From: an uncultured Lachnospiraceae bacterium
Lineage (GTDB): Bacteria; Bacillota; Clostridia; Lachnospirales; Lachnospiraceae
Length of the DNA: 9,036 nucleotides
Assembly: GCA_902766845.1 (NCBI GenBank)
Contig: CACXFD010000010.1
Coordinates: 1 to 9,036, forward strand
Reading direction: 5' to 3'
Under the pieces are notes generated by a model. It was not told the DNA's origin and ran no database searches. It saw only the letters and a program-made list of their open reading frames with translations. The translations under genes were made by a program, and so were the position numbers. This document shows, piece by piece, positions 6,455 to 9,036 of this stretch. Every line of letters starts with the position of its first letter. The first letter of the stretch is position 1.

Positions 6455-6481
6455 AGGATCAATCTTGAAAGGAAACAGGCC

Positions 6482-7576
6482 ATGAGAAAAGAGGGTCAGG
6501 TACGGATCCCGTCGGGATGCGCTGTCGCAGCCGTCATCTCGAAAAGCGGAGAACGTATGACCGGGGAAGCGATCACCGAGGCCATGGTGCCGATGCATGA
6601 CCGGTCGAACGGACTGGGCGGAGGATTCGCGGGATACGGGATCTATCCGGAATATCGTGATCTGTATGCGCTGCATCTGTTTTTTGAAGACCGCGCTTCG
6701 CGCAAGGAGTGCGAATCCTTTCTTAAAGAATACTTCGAGATCGTCCAGGCGGAGATCATTCCGACCCGCACGGTCCCTTCCATCACCGACAGGCCGTTGA
6801 TCTGGCGCTATTTCGTGGCGCCGCTCGCGTCGGTCCTCGCCGGTCTGCAGCTGGACGAAAAAGAACTGGTAGCCCGCATCGTTATGAAGATCAACGCACA
6901 GGCCGGCGGGACCTACGTTTTTTCGAGCGGAAAGAACATGGGGACGTTCAAGGCGGTCGGTTATCCGGAGGATGTCGGTCGGTTCTATCGTCTGGATGAG
7001 TATGAAGGGTACTCCTGGACTGCGCATGGACGCTATCCGACCAATACGCCCGGGTGGTGGGGCGGCGCCCACCCGTTTACGCTTCTGGATTATTCCGTCG
7101 TGCATAACGGGGAGATCTCCTCCTACGATGCCAACCGGCGGAATATCGAGATGTACGGATACAAGTGCACGCTTCAGACGGATACCGAAGTGATCACCTA
7201 CGTTCTGGACTACCTGATCCGCGTGCAGGGCCTGTCGCTGACGGAGGCGGCGGGCGTGATCGCGGCCCCGTTCTGGAGCACGATCGAGCGGGAAACGGAC
7301 AGTGAGACACGCCGGCGTCAGGAATATCTGAGAAAGGTCTTTTCGGGACTCCTGATCACCGGCCCCTTCTCGATCGTGTTCGGATTTGAAGGAGGGCTCA
7401 TGGCGCTGAACGACAGACTGAAGCTCCGTTCCATGGTGGTGGCGCAGAAGGCCGACAGGGTCTTTATTGCCAGCGAAGAGGCGGCGATTCGCGTGATGGC
7501 GCCGGAAGCGGAGGATGTCTGGGCGCCGGCCGGCGGAGAACCGGTGATCGTGCGCGTGAAGGAGGGGGCTTACTGA
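6482..7576 (+). CDS. Class II glutamine amidotransferase subunit of split glutamate synthase
   Basis: A 364-residue cytosolic Ntn-type amidotransferase expected to release ammonia from glutamine for the synthase subunit encoded next. Visible elements are Cys13 in IPSGCAVAAVIS as the likely nucleophile, RSNGLGGGFAGYGIYPEY (41-58), RYPTNTPGWWGGAHPF (184-199), the oxyanion pair Asn209-Gly210 in VVHNGEISSYDANRR, and TDTEV (233-237) carrying the glutamine-site Asp. The twelve residues before Cys13 look like a propeptide removed to expose the Cys, as in GltB. It corresponds to the amidotransferase domain of large GltB proteins, here as its own gene. The start at 6482 has an AAAGGAAA site (6468-6475) about eight bases upstream. 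The stop TGA overlaps the next start by one base, so translation is probably coupled. The leader carries an attenuator. A related stand-alone amidotransferase with another partner is possible, but the neighbour makes glutamate synthase most likely. Confidence 0.88.
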   Translation: MRKEGQVRIPSGCAVAAVISKSGERMTGEAITEAMVPMHDRSNGLGGGFAGYGIYPEYRDLYALHLFFEDRASRKECESFLKEYFEIVQAEIIPTRTVPSITDRPLIWRYFVAPLASVLAGLQLDEKELVARIVMKINAQAGGTYVFSSGKNMGTFKAVGYPEDVGRFYRLDEYEGYSWTAHGRYPTNTPGWWGGAHPFTLLDYSVVHNGEISSYDANRRNIEMYGYKCTLQTDTEVITYVLDYLIRVQGLSLTEAAGVIAAPFWSTIERETDSETRRRQEYLRKVFSGLLITGPFSIVFGFEGGLMALNDRLKLRSMVVAQKADRVFIASEEAAIRVMAPEAEDVWAPAGGEPVIVRVKEGAY

Positions 7577-9036
7577 TGGGGACGGATTTCATCTATCCTG
7601 AATTCGAAGTGGTAAGAAACGAGAGCCGGTGTATCGCATGCCGCGTCTGTGAGCGCCAGTGCGCCAATGAGGTCCACGCATTCAGCCCGGAGCGGGGCCT
7701 CATGATCAGCGATGAGACGAAATGCGTGAACTGTCAGCGCTGTGTGTCCCTGTGTCCGACGAGGGCGCTCAAGATCGTCCGGAGCGACTGCAGGCTCCGC
7801 GAGAACGCCAACTGGAAAAACGAGACGGTGAAAGAGATCTATAAGCAGGCTTCCTGCGGTGGCGTGCTGCTGTCGTCGATGGGAAATCCCGAACCGTTTC
7901 CCGTATACTGGGACCGGATCCTGATTAATGCTTCCCAGGTGACGAACCCTCCGATCGATCCGCTCCGTGAGCCGATGGAGACCCGGGTCTTTCTGGGGAA
8001 AAAGCCGGAGAAGATCCGGCGGGATGCGCACGGAAAGATCCTGTGCGACATACCGCCGCAGATCGAACTGTCGATGCCGGTCATGTTCTCGGCCATGAGT
8101 TACGGATCGATCAGTTACAACGCTCACGCCTCTCTGGCCCGCGCGGCGTCCCGGGTCGGGATCCTGTACAATACGGGAGAAGGCGGGCTGCACGAAGACT
8201 TTTATCCGTACGGCGCGAACACGGTCGTGCAGGTGGCCAGCGGCCGGTTCGGCGTCCACGAGGATTACCTCGAGGCCGGTGCTGCGATCGAGATCAAGAT
8301 GGGACAGGGAGCGAAGCCGGGGATCGGCGGGCATCTGCCCGGGGCCAAGATCGTCGGGGACGTTTCCCGCACACGGATGATTCCGGAAGGAACGGATGCG
8401 ATCTCGCCGGCGCCGCATCATGATATCTATTCGATCGAAGATCTTCGCCAGCTGGTCTATTCTCTTAAAGAGGCCACCGAATACCGGAAGCCGGTGATCG
8501 TCAAAGTGGCGGCGGTCCATAATATCGCGGCCATCGCGAGCGGAATCGCCCGCAGCGGCGCGGATATCATCGCGATCGATGGGTTTCGCGGAGGGACCGG
8601 CGCGGCACCGACCAGGATCCGGGACAATGTGGGCATCCCGATCGAACTGGCTCTTGCGGCCGTGGACCAGAGGCTGCGTGACGAGGGCATTCGAGGCCGG
8701 GTCTCACTGGTCGCGGGCGGTTCGGTCCGCAGCGCTTCCGACGTGATCAAGGCGGTGGCTCTGGGGGCGGACGCCTGTTATATCGCGACGGCAGCCCTGC
8801 TGGCTCTCGGATGTCATCTGTGCCGGACCTGTCAGAGCGGCCGGTGCAACTGGGGCATCGCCACGCAGCGGCCCGATCTGGTCAAGCGTCTGAATCCGGA
8901 GGTGGGGAGCGAACGCCTCGTCAATCTGATGACGGCCTGGCGGCGCGAGATCATGGAGATCATGGGCGGCATGGGAATCAACTCGATCGAAGCGCTGCGG
9001 GGGAACCGAAAAATGCTGCGCGGCGTAGGCATGAAC
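7576..9036 (+). CDS. gltB: Glutamate synthase FMN/Fe-S subunit with N-terminal ferredoxin domain (3' end cut)
   Basis: The catalytic part of glutamate synthase: it combines 2-oxoglutarate with ammonia and reduces the product to glutamate. The 487 codons present run from the ATG at 7576 to the right edge with no stop; family homologues usually end soon after the final RGVGMN stretch, so little is missing. The N-terminus has two CxxCxxCxxxC clusters (Cys19/22/25/29 and Cys50/53/56/60), a 2[4Fe-4S] ferredoxin. The FMN barrel shows SAMSYGSIS (172-180), NTGEGGLHED (199-208), GQGAKPGIGGHLPGAK (243-258), SPAPHHDIYSIEDL (277-290) and DGFRGGTGAAP (335-345). Cys413, Cys419 and Cys424, ahead of GIATQ, match the spacing of the [3Fe-4S] ligands in GltB; Cys416 is extra. 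The amidotransferase domain is the preceding gene and the GXGXG domain is absent, so it is probably encoded downstream. A GGAGG site (7561-7565) lies ten bases before the start. Confidence 0.93.
   Translation, partial: MGTDFIYPEFEVVRNESRCIACRVCERQCANEVHAFSPERGLMISDETKCVNCQRCVSLCPTRALKIVRSDCRLRENANWKNETVKEIYKQASCGGVLLSSMGNPEPFPVYWDRILINASQVTNPPIDPLREPMETRVFLGKKPEKIRRDAHGKILCDIPPQIELSMPVMFSAMSYGSISYNAHASLARAASRVGILYNTGEGGLHEDFYPYGANTVVQVASGRFGVHEDYLEAGAAIEIKMGQGAKPGIGGHLPGAKIVGDVSRTRMIPEGTDAISPAPHHDIYSIEDLRQLVYSLKEATEYRKPVIVKVAAVHNIAAIASGIARSGADIIAIDGFRGGTGAAPTRIRDNVGIPIELALAAVDQRLRDEGIRGRVSLVAGGSVRSASDVIKAVALGADACYIATAALLALGCHLCRTCQSGRCNWGIATQRPDLVKRLNPEVGSERLVNLMTAWRREIMEIMGGMGINSIEALRGNRKMLRGVGMN

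Larger units (their letters stand above)
6057..6481. promoter_or_regulatory. Divergent control region between the glnA and glutamate synthase operons
   Basis: This 425-base stretch has no credible gene and is more AT-rich than its flanks. It holds two back-to-back promoters whose -35 boxes are 19 bases apart (6283-6301), with an A-tract next to the glnA -35 that could act as an UP-like element. It also holds three terminator hairpins and three smaller six-base-loop hairpins in the two leaders. ORFs crossing it on the minus strand run through the terminators and match no family I recognise, so I treat them as chance. Confidence 0.85.

Noticed and set aside
6057..6481. Riboswitch, T-box or CRISPR-like repeats in the control region
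   Set aside because: I see no T-box sequence, no glutamine riboswitch core that I can recognise, and no regular repeat-spacer pattern. The repeated CAAAGGC words are explained by the hairpins and terminators.
7570..8520. Minus-strand open frame of 316 codons
   Set aside because: Antisense shadow of the glutamate synthase subunit, whose cysteine clusters and FMN motifs are clear on the plus strand.

Overview
The window is a nitrogen-assimilation locus: two divergent operons read away from a shared 425-base control region (6057-6481). GC is well above 50% in the genes (high fifties by eye) and lower in the control region. Three traits point to a GC-rich Clostridia-like member of the Bacillota: type III glutamine synthetase, an Amt-PII fusion, and a glutamate synthase split into a stand-alone amidotransferase and a ferredoxin-fused synthase subunit. 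Consensus sigma-A type promoters and strong AGGAGG-like ribosome sites agree. This assignment is inference from gene content.

Leftward (minus) operon: glnA type III (6056-3960), ammonium transporter fused to a PII signalling domain (3924-2200), asparagine synthetase asnB (2170-587), then CTP synthase pyrG (531 to the left edge, cut off). Gaps are 35, 29 and 55 bases with no convincing terminator, so one transcript is likely. It links ammonium uptake, glutamine synthesis and two enzymes that consume glutamine. Rightward (plus) operon: a class II glutamine amidotransferase (6482-7576), overlapping by one base an FMN/iron-sulfur glutamate synthase subunit with an N-terminal 2[4Fe-4S] ferredoxin domain (7576 to the right edge, cut off shortly before its expected end). 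The two operons supply the two halves of the GS-GOGAT cycle.

The control region is the most interesting part. Each operon has a near-perfect promoter (TTGACA, 17 bases, TATAAT or TATAAC). Each transcript is predicted to begin within a few bases of a small hairpin whose six-base loop is AAAGGC. The glnA leader has a second such hairpin with loop AAGGAC. All three share the core GC-[AARGRC]-GU. Each overlaps, and cannot coexist with, an intrinsic terminator. Loops with A at position 1 and G at position 4 are the known signature of RNA bound by ANTAR-domain antitermination proteins. I therefore infer that both operons are controlled by ANTAR-type antitermination, with a tandem double gate on glnA. 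The arrangement differs from the usual paired-hairpin element, and no ANTAR protein gene lies in the window.
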